64,000 nt of DNA from an uncultured Actinomycetes bacterium (GTDB taxonomy: Bacteria; Actinomycetota; Actinomycetes; Mycobacteriales; Nakamurellaceae), in NCBI GenBank assembly GCA_937926105.1, contig CALANS010000212.1, positions 62,001 to 126,000 of the forward strand, read 5' to 3'. The stretch's first letter is position 1. Every line of letters begins with the position of its first letter. The position numbers and the translations under genes were made by a program. The notes beneath the pieces are model-generated. The model searched no databases. It saw only the letters and a list, made by a program, of their open reading frames with translations, and had not been told where the DNA came from. Positions 1 to 7,971 of the stretch are shown in pieces.

Positions 1-686
1 TGGTGGATGTGATGCTCGATGCCGCTGGCATGAAGGGCACCGGTACGTGGACGGTGCAGACGGCTCTGGACCTGGCGGTGCCGGTGACGGGGATCGCGGA
101 GGCGGTCTTCGCGCGGGGGCTGTCGTCCCTGGCCGACGAGCGCGCCGCGGCCCGATCGTTGCCGGGGCCCGCGCCCGCCGGTGACGTGCCGGATCGGGAC
201 GCGTTCGTCCAGGACGTGCGCCGGGCGCTGTACGCGTCCAAGATCGTTGCCTACGCACAGGGTTTCGACCTGATTGACGCCGGCGCCGCCGAGTACGGCT
301 GGGACATCGACCGCGGCGCGGTCGCGCGGATCTGGCGCGGCGGTTGCATCATCCGGGCGGCGTTCCTGAATCGGATCACCGAGGCTTATGCCGGCGACCA
401 GCCGCCGGTATCGCTGCTGCTGGCCCCGTACTTCACCGAGGCGGTGGCCGGGGCCCAGGACTCCTGGCGGCGGGTGGTGGCCGGCGCCGTCACCGCTGGG
501 ATCCCGACGCCCGGGTTCTCGTCGGCGCTGGCGTACTACGACGGGCTGCGTTCCGAACGGCTGCCGGCGGCGCTGATCCAGGGGCAGCGGGACTTCTTCG
601 GCGCGCACACCTACCGTCGCATCGACCGGGGCGGGTCGTTTCACACGTTGTGGTCCGGTGACCGGTCCGAGGTGCCGGCCGACTGA
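1..686 (+). CDS. gnd: 6-phosphogluconate dehydrogenase, C-terminal part (5' end outside window)
   Basis: This is the end of an oxidative pentose-phosphate enzyme that converts 6-phosphogluconate to ribulose-5-phosphate, CO2 and NAD(P)H in the cytoplasm. The frame is already open at base 3, and the apparent GTG start there is internal: the family pattern KGTGTWTVQTALDL, then PVTGIAEAVFAR, then RIWRGGCIIRA, belongs to the middle of the protein. The helical C-terminal domain is complete and ends in the typical SFHTLWSGDRSEVPAD before TGA at 684. The last 420 bases or so, stop codon included, recur exactly 4323 bp downstream. The copy here is continuous with upstream coding sequence, so it is the functional gene. 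The N-terminal Rossmann domain lies outside the window. Confidence 0.92.
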   Translation, partial: VDVMLDAAGMKGTGTWTVQTALDLAVPVTGIAEAVFARGLSSLADERAAARSLPGPAPAGDVPDRDAFVQDVRRALYASKIVAYAQGFDLIDAGAAEYGWDIDRGAVARIWRGGCIIRAAFLNRITEAYAGDQPPVSLLLAPYFTEAVAGAQDSWRRVVAGAVTAGIPTPGFSSALAYYDGLRSERLPAALIQGQRDFFGAHTYRRIDRGGSFHTLWSGDRSEVPAD

Positions 687-698
687 CCCGTCACCGCC
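279..698 (+). repeat. 420-bp direct repeat, copy 1 (gnd 3' end)
   Basis: Bases 279-698 are identical to 4602-5021 (offset 4323). Identity stops at 699/5022 on the right. On the left it decays through two mismatches (275 and 278) to about 269/4592. The repeat covers the last 135 or so codons of gnd, the stop codon and 12 bases beyond it. It forms the left boundary of the 3.9 kb island. Confidence 0.95.
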
Positions 699-798
699 GC
701 CTGCGCCTTCGATCTCCGCCGGCCTGGGTCGGCGCCGCGTGCGGTCCGCGCAGGAGCCTTCAAGCCCACTTTCGTGCGAGTTCGCAGGGAGGGGCTGT

Positions 799-946
799 CG
801 CCGCGGCCGCGGGGTTCGCCAAATGCGCCGATCATGTGGGTGGTGGCGGACGCGTAGAACGTTGCGGTAGCGGTCATGTTCCCATGGCCGAGCAGGCGGA
901 TGATGATCGGCATCGGATCTTCTGCTGATAGAGGTCCATGGCTTTA
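799..946 (-). pseudogene. Possible tyrosine recombinase (integrase) C-terminal remnant
   Basis: On the minus strand, reading down from about 946, one frame gives LSAEDPMPIIIRLLGHGNMT followed by ATATFYA. This looks like the LGH...T..YA box that carries the last catalytic His and the nucleophilic Tyr of phage-type integrases. A stop lies a few codons upstream of this stretch, and no Arg-His-x-x-Arg core is visible, so at most the tail of the enzyme is left. Its position just after the left gnd repeat is where an integrase would sit in an element inserted at the end of gnd. The call rests on one motif and could be chance similarity. Confidence 0.42.
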
Positions 947-1618
947 GCCTTGCCGCGGCATGTGGCAGCGGATGCTCATCGGGCCGTCGGGCGTATGGAG
1001 CGGGCTGTCGCGGCGGCCTGTTTAAGAGCGTCAGTCACGGTGTGGGCCGATACGGAGCGGCGGGCCGTCGCCGCGGTCGCCGCAGGATACCGTCTGAGTT
1101 GCGGCCTGCCGACGGTATTGGGGTGGAACTCGGCCAGGATCAGACCAATGATCTCACTGTCTTGAGTGCGCTCATCACGCTGGAGCTAGGACGACGAAAA
1201 CCTGGTTTGCAAAACCGCAACTGAATCCCGATATCGGTAACAGCCTGTCGAATAATTGCAGTCGGTCCCACCGCGTGCATCACCGGCACCCGGTGCAAGA
1301 ACTTGTACTCTGGCGCCATCCCCGCATCGATTGAATCCACCGAAGACCCAACCAACGGAACGATTTCGCCGCAGTGCATGACTTCGCTGGCAAGGATCTC
1401 CGATGTCCGTGCTCGTTCGGGAGCGCAAGACCAGTGCCTGGCGACCACGAACGGTTGCTACCCGAAGGCGGATCCGGCTTAGCCTGTCCAACGGATTCAT
1501 TGGTGTACCGCGCTGACTCGGCCGGGCAACTCATCTCTCAAAATATGGATAGGGCGACCAACCCAGGAAACTTGTGATGTGCAACTCCCAGAACAGTGCT
1601 ATGTTCCTAAGCGCAACT
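947..1618. other. Non-coding or decayed stretch inside the island
   Basis: I recognise no gene here. A minus-strand open frame at 1140-1448 (102 codons) has plausible residue composition but no motif I can name, no clear ribosome-binding site and competing frames. It may be a fossil of mobile DNA. Base composition is visibly less GC-rich than in the housekeeping genes. Confidence 0.4.
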
Positions 1619-1635
1619 AAGGAGGTTGCTTCGCT

Positions 1636-2982
1636 ATGGGGTTGATGATCGTTCTTGCGGTCGCAGGGTTATTGAGTGGCGCAATATCAGCAGTCCCGGC
1701 GTCGCCGACCCGCGATCCCTCGGCCCCTGGGCCGCACCGCACCACGCCACGTTGCAGCTCACTCGGAGTAAACCCGAACGTTCGTCCGACACATCCAGTC
1801 GCACCGACGGTGGACACGCCACTAGGGGTGTGCCGCGCACTAGGCACACCGACCTCGAAAGGTCCCAGCGTCCGCCACTTGACGACCCTAGGATCCAGAG
1901 CGGCTTCAAAAGCTAAGCAGCAATACACCAGTGCCACGGGCATTCACCTTGACGATGCGCCAGCAACCTGCGGCGCCGTAAACGGGTGGGAGTACGATCG
2001 GTTCCAAGCTTGCGCTATTCGACTCCTCGACTGGGATCTCGTCAATCTGAATACTGGGGAAGTCATCGGAGGTCTCGAAACCGCTTTGATAACAATCGAC
2101 TTATCGTATGATCTGACTGAAGCGCTTGAGCACTACTCGCTGCTTCAAGTCCAGTCGCTATGGGGCTACGGGTCTGACGCGTGGGTGATGAGCTATATCG
2201 GTACTTGCACAGTTTATTGTACCGGTGGTGCGTATGAGCCTGTTCCTTTCCCTGTCGCTTACGACACCGAGTTCGAGTCCCCTGATATTTACTGGGGATC
2301 GGCGGGTCTAGGTCAGATTGGGTATGCACACATGCTCTCCGATTTCAATCCGATCAACGCAACCGCCGGATCGAATGATAACGATTGGGTGGTCGACGAC
2401 TCGCCACGCTTCAGATGTGATGATGTCCTCGAAGAGGATGATCAGCCCCCGGGATGTATCGACGCTTCATCCGACCTTCCTACGTTCTACATCCCTACCA
2501 TTCAATACCCAAATATCGCGGCTCACACCGCCGCAGCTCAAGGGTCGGGGCTCCCCGGATCGCGCCTTTCTGGTACCTACCTGACTCGAATGCGGAACAA
2601 GACAGCAATTCGAGCGAACCGAGACCGTGCCTGTCGCTCCAGTTACTACCGTGCTCCGGGTACCCAATGTGACGAGTATCCGTACGCGTCGACCTACGAA
2701 GGTGCTGCGGCAAAAAACTCTGACATGAGCTACAAAGGGCCGGTGCGGACATTCCCGAAGTGCTATATTCCGCAGTTGGCCGCACTTACCATAACCGCGA
2801 TCCACGGCGCCAGTGCCTGCATGGTGCCTACAACAGAAAACCAGGCGCAATCGAACGCGCTCAGAGGGTTCTACAATCAACAGCGGATCCTCGATGGGAA
2901 CGGCTTCTGGGTCCAAGTTCAGGGAACCCGTTACAAACCCCGACTCGTGGTCGGATGTACAGCTAACGAACCCGTTCTATAA
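1636..2982 (+). CDS. Secreted NucA/NucB-type deoxyribonuclease (5' part of a frameshifted gene)
   Basis: The start ATG at 1636 follows a strong AAGGAGG at 1619-1625. The N-terminus has a hydrophobic signal segment ending near SAVPAS, so export is expected. About 200 residues of unrecognised sequence follow. The C-terminal third carries CDEYPYASTYEG, the signature of the NucA/NucB nuclease domain, then the conserved NALRGFYNQQRILDGNGFWV tail. Proteins with this domain cut DNA outside the cell; the substrate here is inferred. The frame ends at 2982 with a short out-of-family tail. The +1 frame continues with surface-layer homology repeats, so the real gene probably reached 3517. Lower GC than its neighbours suggests transfer. 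Confidence 0.7.
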   Translation: MGLMIVLAVAGLLSGAISAVPASPTRDPSAPGPHRTTPRCSSLGVNPNVRPTHPVAPTVDTPLGVCRALGTPTSKGPSVRHLTTLGSRAASKAKQQYTSATGIHLDDAPATCGAVNGWEYDRFQACAIRLLDWDLVNLNTGEVIGGLETALITIDLSYDLTEALEHYSLLQVQSLWGYGSDAWVMSYIGTCTVYCTGGAYEPVPFPVAYDTEFESPDIYWGSAGLGQIGYAHMLSDFNPINATAGSNDNDWVVDDSPRFRCDDVLEEDDQPPGCIDASSDLPTFYIPTIQYPNIAAHTAAAQGSGLPGSRLSGTYLTRMRNKTAIRANRDRACRSSYYRAPGTQCDEYPYASTYEGAAAKNSDMSYKGPVRTFPKCYIPQLAALTITAIHGASACMVPTTENQAQSNALRGFYNQQRILDGNGFWVQVQGTRYKPRLVVGCTANEPVL

Positions 2983-3517
2983 CGAGATCACTTGGCTAAC
3001 CAACTCCAGGTCCGCGACGTTGAGCGCGGATGGGCTCTTCCATCCAACCAGAGTAGTTGATCGGAGGGGTGCCGCAATCATGCTGTGGAGATGGCAACAC
3101 CCGTGGGCTCCGGACCCCGACTGCGATGCCGGAACCACTAGATTGTTCACCGATGTACCTCGCGCTGACGCTGGGTGCGGACCGATTGAAGCGCTAGCGA
3201 CGGCCGGGATCATCAACGGATATCCGGGACCTAACGACACGTTACAGTTCCAGCCGGATGACTATGTCAGTCGTCAGGGAATCGCCGCGTTTCTCTCACG
3301 GTTGCTCGGGCATGCGTCGGCGACATGTACTGGGACCACCCGCAAGTTCACAGATGTCCCGTCAACAAATCAATTTTGCGGTGTGATTGAGTGGCTAGCG
3401 GCCCAAGGGGTGATAACAGGATCCGAGAATTCCGACGGCACCTATTCCTTCCATCCTGTGGCGGATGCAACTAGGCAGGCGTTTTCAGCCTTCCTCTATC
3501 GCGCCAATGCGCTCTAA
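2942..3517 (+). pseudogene. SLH-repeat C-terminus separated from the nuclease by a frameshift
   Basis: This frame encodes three surface-layer-homology-like repeats: WSDV...FYNEITWL...DGLFHP...R, LFTDVP...IEALATAGIINGY...FQPDDYVSRQGIAAFLSRL, and KFTDVP...IEWLAAQGVITG...FHPVADATRQAFSAFLYR. Such repeats usually tether secreted proteins to the cell wall. No start codon with a ribosome-binding site precedes the first repeat. Removing one C from the CCCC run at 2938-2941 joins it in frame to the nuclease (YKPDSWSDV) and gives a continuous protein of about 626 residues. It is therefore read as the 3' half of the gene beginning at 1636. A sequencing error, a real mutation or programmed slippage could each explain the break. 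Confidence 0.65.
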
Positions 3518-4157
3518 GGCTCCAACGATGCCGCATCTGATCGGGGGGCGTGCGCCTGGGCCTTCGGTCCCGGACGTGCAGACTCCACCATCCGTCGTTG
3601 GTGTGGAGGCCTCCTACTTTTCGGTAGAGGATGGTGCCGCGCTGTTCGACGCTGAAGCAGCCGGGCATGCAGACAGTGGGCTCGTGGGCCGCACTCGGCG
3701 GTCGGCCGTGATAACCACTGGCGTGGAGTTTGGATCGGTGCAAGTTGCAGTTCAAGCATGGCATGGTGGCCATTGGCCTGGCGTGCCCGATCTCTCAGAC
3801 TGGGACGATGTCGTAGAAGTCCCACTCGTGTCGGAGACCGGAAAGATCATGGTCTTCTCACCGCTGGAGGAGATTGAGCCTCCGCTTCCCATCCTGAGCC
3901 TGGACGGGCCGGGTGTTTACCGGTTGCGCGTGCACGTCCGGGGACGGGATGCCGACAGACAGCGGAACGCTGAGGTTGGAGACGAGATGTTCTTGCTGCA
4001 AGCGTGGCCATCGCTTTCACTCGTAGATGCCGACCTTGTTATGCGGCTGACCGACCAAACTGGCCTAGGAGTGCGCCAATCGCTCATTGAATGGCGCCAC
4101 GCGACGGCGGTTGCGCAAGCAGCGGCAAGGGTTGCTGAGGGGCCCCAACAAGTATGA
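3507..4157 (+). CDS. Hypothetical protein, island-borne
   Basis: About 216 residues if the ATG at 3507 is used; the ATG at 3528 is an alternative. The gene overlaps the end of the SLH frame by 11 bases, and its own stop overlaps the next start (ATGA at 4154-4157), so translation is probably coupled. There is no signal peptide, membrane segment or catalytic motif I recognise. A central stretch (DGPGVYRLRVHVRGRDADR) looks like beta strands, and the C-terminus is helical and Ala/Arg-rich. Placed between a secreted nuclease and a lipoprotein it could be an accessory or immunity protein, but nothing in the sequence shows that. Confidence 0.6.
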   Translation: MRSKAPTMPHLIGGRAPGPSVPDVQTPPSVVGVEASYFSVEDGAALFDAEAAGHADSGLVGRTRRSAVITTGVEFGSVQVAVQAWHGGHWPGVPDLSDWDDVVEVPLVSETGKIMVFSPLEEIEPPLPILSLDGPGVYRLRVHVRGRDADRQRNAEVGDEMFLLQAWPSLSLVDADLVMRLTDQTGLGVRQSLIEWRHATAVAQAAARVAEGPQQV

Positions 4158-4582
4158 CTTGCGAAACTCGGAGACTCACCGTCGTGGTCTGCGCCGCGCT
4201 GCTAGCATGCGGTAGTTGCTCTGTATCCGCTGGCGAAGGGCCCCGAGCGACTTCCACATCAATGAGTCACTCAGTTGATGTGGTCGCGGTAACCGATACG
4301 CGCCGCGCGGTGGCGGTTGTCTACAGTGTGGGCGGCACTGCGACCAGCCTCCAAGAGGTCACCTGGTCGGCAGGTCCCCAAAAGCCACGGGCGCAGCGGG
4401 ATCAGCCGATACCTTGGCGAACCGTTGTTGTTCTGACTGAGCCGTTGCCACCGGTCCTTACGCTCACGGCTCGCACGGCGGGATCGGGGATGGTTGAGTG
4501 CAGCATTGCTGGTCCGGGAATCCATGTTCACAGAACAGCCCGGGCTGGTGTAGATAGTGTCACCTGCCAAATTGCGACTTAG
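4154..4582 (+). CDS. MmpS-like secreted lipoprotein
   Basis: A 142-residue exported protein. The N-terminal hydrophobic stretch ends in a lipobox-like LLACGSC, predicting lipid attachment at the first Cys after cleavage. The mature part follows the MmpS pattern of small actinobacterial membrane proteins: VVYSVGGTATS, then a Trp-containing strand, PIPWRTVVVL, LTLTARTAGSGMVECSI, and a final VTCQI, with two Cys placed to form a disulfide. MmpS proteins normally partner MmpL transporters, but no MmpL gene is nearby, so its role here is open. It is translationally coupled to the preceding gene (4-bp overlap) and is the last gene of the island. Confidence 0.62.
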   Translation: MTCETRRLTVVVCAALLACGSCSVSAGEGPRATSTSMSHSVDVVAVTDTRRAVAVVYSVGGTATSLQEVTWSAGPQKPRAQRDQPIPWRTVVVLTEPLPPVLTLTARTAGSGMVECSIAGPGIHVHRTARAGVDSVTCQIAT

Positions 4583-4591
4583 CATCCTGTT

Positions 4592-5009
4592 CCTGATCGA
4601 TGCCGGCGCCGCCGAGTACGGCTGGGACATCGACCGCGGCGCGGTCGCGCGGATCTGGCGCGGCGGTTGCATCATCCGGGCGGCGTTCCTGAATCGGATC
4701 ACCGAGGCTTATGCCGGCGACCAGCCGCCGGTATCGCTGCTGCTGGCCCCGTACTTCACCGAGGCGGTGGCCGGGGCCCAGGACTCCTGGCGGCGGGTGG
4801 TGGCCGGCGCCGTCACCGCTGGGATCCCGACGCCCGGGTTCTCGTCGGCGCTGGCGTACTACGACGGGCTGCGTTCCGAACGGCTGCCGGCGGCGCTGAT
4901 CCAGGGGCAGCGGGACTTCTTCGGCGCGCACACCTACCGTCGCATCGACCGGGGCGGGTCGTTTCACACGTTGTGGTCCGGTGACCGGTCCGAGGTGCCG
5001 GCCGACTGA
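4592..5009 (+). pseudogene. gnd: Truncated second copy of the gnd 3' end
   Basis: This copy encodes the same last 135 or so residues as the gene at 1-686, from DAGAAEYGWDI to SEVPAD, without a nucleotide difference from 4602 onwards. The upstream join falls in the end of the lipoprotein gene, so there is no start and no N-terminal NADP domain. It cannot make an active enzyme. It is the right-hand boundary of the island and shows either that an element was inserted with part of gnd, or that the region was duplicated. Confidence 0.9.
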
Positions 5010-5021
5010 CCCGTCACCGCC
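4602..5021 (+). repeat. 420-bp direct repeat, copy 2
   Basis: Exact copy of 279-698. Perfect identity over 420 bp means the duplication is recent or kept uniform by recombination. Homologous recombination between the copies would delete the intervening 4323 bp and leave gnd intact. Confidence 0.95.
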
Positions 5022-5131
5022 ACCGATTCGATGCGCCCGTGGCGCGTGCTGTCGGTTACTGGCTGCAGTCGCGTCGCTTCCGGCCGGGTTTGGTATGCGC
5101 GAGCGGTGTGCAGAGCCCCAATGGCGAGGCA

Positions 5132-5170
5132 CCGGGTCCGGCTCCGTGATGTCTCGGCCGCCGGACCCGG
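5132..5170. terminator. Hairpin between gnd remnant and exporter gene
   Basis: A perfect 11-bp stem (CCGGGTCCGGC at 5132-5142, its complement at 5160-5170) encloses a 17-base loop. It lies just past the 3' end of the minus-strand exporter gene. No T-run follows, which is usual for high-GC actinobacterial terminators. Confidence 0.6.
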
Positions 5171-5188
5171 TACCCCCGGGGTGTCGGG

Positions 5189-6871
5189 TCAGGCGCTGGC
5201 CAGGTCCAGCTCCGACTCGGCATCGCTCCGGCCCTGGCCGGCGCGCGCTGGAGCCGTGGCCGGCCGCCGGATCGCCACCGCGGTCAGCAGCGCAGCTCCC
5301 AGCATCAGCGCTCCGGCCACCAGTAGCGCCCGGTGCTCACCGGCGACGAACGCATCCCGTGCCGCTTTGGCCGCCGCCCCGGACAGGCCCGGCGCGTCCG
5401 GGGACGCGGTGTGCCCGAACACCGTCACCAGCACGGCCAGCCCGATCGCGCCGCCGACCTGCTGGGACACGTTGACCAGCCCGGACGCGGCCCCGGCGTC
5501 ACCCGGCTCGACCCCGTCCAGCGACATCGCCGTCATCGGCACGAAGGTCGTTCCCGCACCGATGCCGAACAGCACCAGCGGTACCAGCAGCGCCGGGTAG
5601 CTGCTGCCGGCATCCAGCGTCGCGGACCACAGCAGCCCCGCCGCAGCGATCACCAGGCCGGCCATCATCAACGTGCGACCGGGTACCCGGGCGGCCAGCA
5701 CCCGCGCCGTGATTTGCGACAGCGCGAACAGGAACGCCGTCAGCGGTAGGAACGCGATCCCGGCCCGCAGCGGGCTGTAGCCCAGGATCTCCTGCACGAA
5801 CTGTGTCATGAAGAAGAACATCCCGAACATTCCGGCCACCATCAGCAACCGCACCAGGTGCGAGGCGCTGCGGTTGCGGCTGGCGAACAGTCGCAGTGGG
5901 GTGATCGGCGATTCGGCGCGCAGCTCGATCCGCACGAACGCCGCCAGCAACAGCGCGCCGGCCACCAGGCCGAGCAGCACCAGCGGGTCGTCCCATCGGG
6001 TACTGGCCGCCCGGACCAGGGCGTAGACCACGGCGGTGACGCCGGCCGTCGAGGTCAGTGCCCCGGCCAGGTCGACGTGCCCGCTCCGGCGGGCGTACCG
6101 GGGTACTACCGCCAGAATGGCACCGACCAGCGCGGCGCCGATGGGGACATTGACGAACATCACCCACCGCCAGGACGCCCACTGGGTGAGCATCCCGCCA
6201 GCGATGAGCCCGATGGCGGCGCCGCCCACCGACACGGCCGAGAACCAGCCGAGCGCGCGGGTGCGCTCCCGGGTGCCGGGGAACAGTGTCATCAGGATGG
6301 CCAGTGCGGATGGTGCCGCGAACGCCGCGCCGATGCCCTGGATCACCCGGGCGGTCAGCAGTTCGCCCGCGCTGCCGGCGAACCCACCAGCCAGCGAGGC
6401 GAGGGTGAACACCGTCAGGCCGGCTACGAAAACCCGTCTCCGACCGAGGATGTCGCCGGCGCGGGCGCCGAGCAGCAGTAGCCCACCGAAGGCCAGGGTG
6501 TAGGCGTTGATCACCCAGGACAACGACGTCGGGGTGAAGTGCAGCGCAACGGCCATGTCCGGCAACGCGATGTTCACGATGCTGGCGTCCAGCACGACCA
6601 TCAGCTGGGCGATCAGCACGATGCCCAGGATCAGGCCGGGCCGGTGGGCGTGGCGCTTGTCCGGTGCTGCCGCGCCAACCGGTGCGGCGACGGGGACGCG
6701 CGGCAGGACCGCGGCGAGCGGGATGCCCGCGCGTCCGACGGTTCCTTGCGAGGTGCCGGCCCGCGGGGCGGGCACGGCCGAGTGGTGCTGGTCACCGGCA
6801 GCGGACGCGGCCGGCGGGGCCGCCGCCGTCACGGTGCTGCGCGGCGGCGCGGTGTCTGGTTCTCTCGTCAT
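5189..6871 (-). CDS. DHA2-family MFS multidrug exporter (EmrB/QacA type)
   Basis: A 560-residue membrane transporter expected to expel drugs or toxic organics by proton antiport. After an unusually long Pro/Ala-rich cytoplasmic N-terminus (about 70 residues) come up to 14 membrane segments. Family marks are DASIVNIALPDM in the first helix, GARAGDILGRRRVF (motif A) in the loop after helix 2, and GAAIGLIAGGMLTQWASWRW (motif C, the antiporter signature) in helix 5. The start ATG at 6871 is backed by AAGGAG at 6881-6886. It is divergent from a tetR gene 115 bp away, with operator-like repeats between them, the standard layout for ligand-induced efflux. The substrate cannot be read from sequence. 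Confidence 0.9.
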   Translation of the reverse strand: MTREPDTAPPRSTVTAAAPPAASAAGDQHHSAVPAPRAGTSQGTVGRAGIPLAAVLPRVPVAAPVGAAAPDKRHAHRPGLILGIVLIAQLMVVLDASIVNIALPDMAVALHFTPTSLSWVINAYTLAFGGLLLLGARAGDILGRRRVFVAGLTVFTLASLAGGFAGSAGELLTARVIQGIGAAFAAPSALAILMTLFPGTRERTRALGWFSAVSVGGAAIGLIAGGMLTQWASWRWVMFVNVPIGAALVGAILAVVPRYARRSGHVDLAGALTSTAGVTAVVYALVRAASTRWDDPLVLLGLVAGALLLAAFVRIELRAESPITPLRLFASRNRSASHLVRLLMVAGMFGMFFFMTQFVQEILGYSPLRAGIAFLPLTAFLFALSQITARVLAARVPGRTLMMAGLVIAAAGLLWSATLDAGSSYPALLVPLVLFGIGAGTTFVPMTAMSLDGVEPGDAGAASGLVNVSQQVGGAIGLAVLVTVFGHTASPDAPGLSGAAAKAARDAFVAGEHRALLVAGALMLGAALLTAVAIRRPATAPARAGQGRSDAESELDLASA

Positions 6872-6915
6872 TCCGGAGAGCTCCTTGAAGCGCTAGTATC
6901 GATAAGTGGAAGGGC

Positions 6916-6945
6916 CCTCCGGTAACTATACGGAGGATCCCTCCG
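6916..6945. promoter_or_regulatory. Operator-like repeats between exporter and tetR
   Basis: Three copies of the half-site CCTCCG/CGGAGG occur at 6916-6921, 6931-6936 (inverted) and 6940-6945. They form two overlapping palindromes, one of them CGGAGG-ATC-CCTCCG (with one shared C). A TATAGT-like -10 for the exporter lies between the first two half-sites on the minus strand. This is the expected binding place for the adjacent TetR repressor. Confidence 0.55.
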
Positions 6946-6986
6946 GTTAGCAAACTAGTTTCGTCGACGACCTCGGAAAGGGCGGC

Positions 6987-7751
6987 ATGGGACGGGCGGC
7001 GCGAGCCGATCAATGGCGATCGGTCTCAGGCGGTGACGACGGGTCCGGGGACCCCCGCGAGCGGTCGGGTGGCCGGGTTGGCGGCGACGGGCCGCCCGCG
7101 GCGACGCCCGATCGTGAGGGATCGGCCCAGGGAGCTCCCGGGTGGCAGGGCCTGGCGGCGGCACCGAGCTGGGTGCCGGCGGACCGGCCGCTGCGTGCCG
7201 ATGCGCGTCGCAATCGGGACGCGGTGCTCACCGCCGCCGCGGAGGCCTTCGCCACCCAGGGCGTCGAGGCTCCGCTGGAGGACATCGCCAGGACGGCCGG
7301 GGTGGGCGTCGGCACGCTGTACCGGCACTTCCCGAATCGGGAGGCGCTGGTGTTCGGCGTCTACGCGCGCGAGGTCGAGCAGCTGGCAGCCAGTGCGCCG
7401 GCGCTCGCGGCCGAGCGGGAACCCGCCGAGGCGTTGCGCGAGTGGATGCGGCGCTTCGTGCGCTATGCGGCGACCAAGCGGGGGCTCAAGGGCATGCTCC
7501 GCACCATGATGGACGATGACACCGACCTGTTCGACCGGACGAAGGAGCAGATCCGGCAGGCCGCCGAGCAGCTGCTGGGTGCCGCGGCCGATGCGGGCCA
7601 GATCCGCCGCGACATCACCGCAGAGGATCTGGTCCGGTCGATGGGCGGCATCTGCATGGCCGGCGGGCCGAGCGCCGAGCCCGAGTGCGCGGGGCGGCTG
7701 GTCGACCTGGTCTTCGACGGGCTGCGCTACGGCGCGCCGGCCGCGCGCTGA
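6987..7751 (+). CDS. TetR-family repressor of the divergent exporter
   Basis: A 254-residue regulator. The DNA-binding domain begins only near residue 72 (RNRDAVLTAAAEAFATQG...LEDIARTAGVGVGTLYRHFPNREALV), a classic TetR helix-turn-helix. The 70 or so residues before it are Gly/Arg/Pro-rich with no family match, so the true start may be further in, for example a GTG near residue 62. The C-terminal half is the helical ligand and dimer domain. The ATG at 6987 has GGAAAGGG just upstream. It most likely represses its own gene and the exporter through the repeats at 6916-6945. The inducer is unknown. Confidence 0.82.
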   Translation: MGRAARADQWRSVSGGDDGSGDPRERSGGRVGGDGPPAATPDREGSAQGAPGWQGLAAAPSWVPADRPLRADARRNRDAVLTAAAEAFATQGVEAPLEDIARTAGVGVGTLYRHFPNREALVFGVYAREVEQLAASAPALAAEREPAEALREWMRRFVRYAATKRGLKGMLRTMMDDDTDLFDRTKEQIRQAAEQLLGAAADAGQIRRDITAEDLVRSMGGICMAGGPSAEPECAGRLVDLVFDGLRYGAPAAR

Positions 7752-7799
7752 CCGCCGTCACCTAGCGCCGGTAGCTCCGTCACCGCTGATCTCTGTCGC

Positions 7800-7896
7800 C
7801 GCTTATCAACTCCGCAAGCGCGTGCCAACTCGGCAACTGCTGTCACATGCGTCTCAAATCCGCCGACTTGATCAGCGGAGCGCGAGTTGATAAGCG
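7800..7896. terminator. Widely spaced inverted repeat after tetR
   Basis: CGCTTATCAACTC (7800-7812) is complementary to 7884-7896, a 13-bp perfect match with 71 bases between. The space holds several CAACT repeats. It lies between two plus-strand genes (tetR and metG) and may end tetR transcription. I see no other function. The metG start follows about 75 bases later. Confidence 0.4.
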
Positions 7897-7971
7897 CCAA
7901 CGGTACGGGTGGGTTAGGGAGGGGGCGATCCGTGCGAAACCGGGTCGCGGCGGGCCGATAACCTCAACCTC

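Noticed and set aside
1140..1448. 102-codon minus-strand frame inside the gnd island
   Set aside because: Plausible composition but no recognisable motif, no ribosome-binding site and competing frames; not listed as a gene.
4557..5009. Open frame joining the end of the lipoprotein region to the second gnd copy
   Set aside because: The first 15 codons come from the lipoprotein gene in another frame, there is no ribosome-binding site, and the enzyme's NADP domain is missing; it is a remnant, not a gene.
5858..6925. Plus-strand open frames opposite the MFS exporter
   Set aside because: Residue composition (Arg/Gln/Gly-rich) and lack of any motif mark them as shadows of the exporter.
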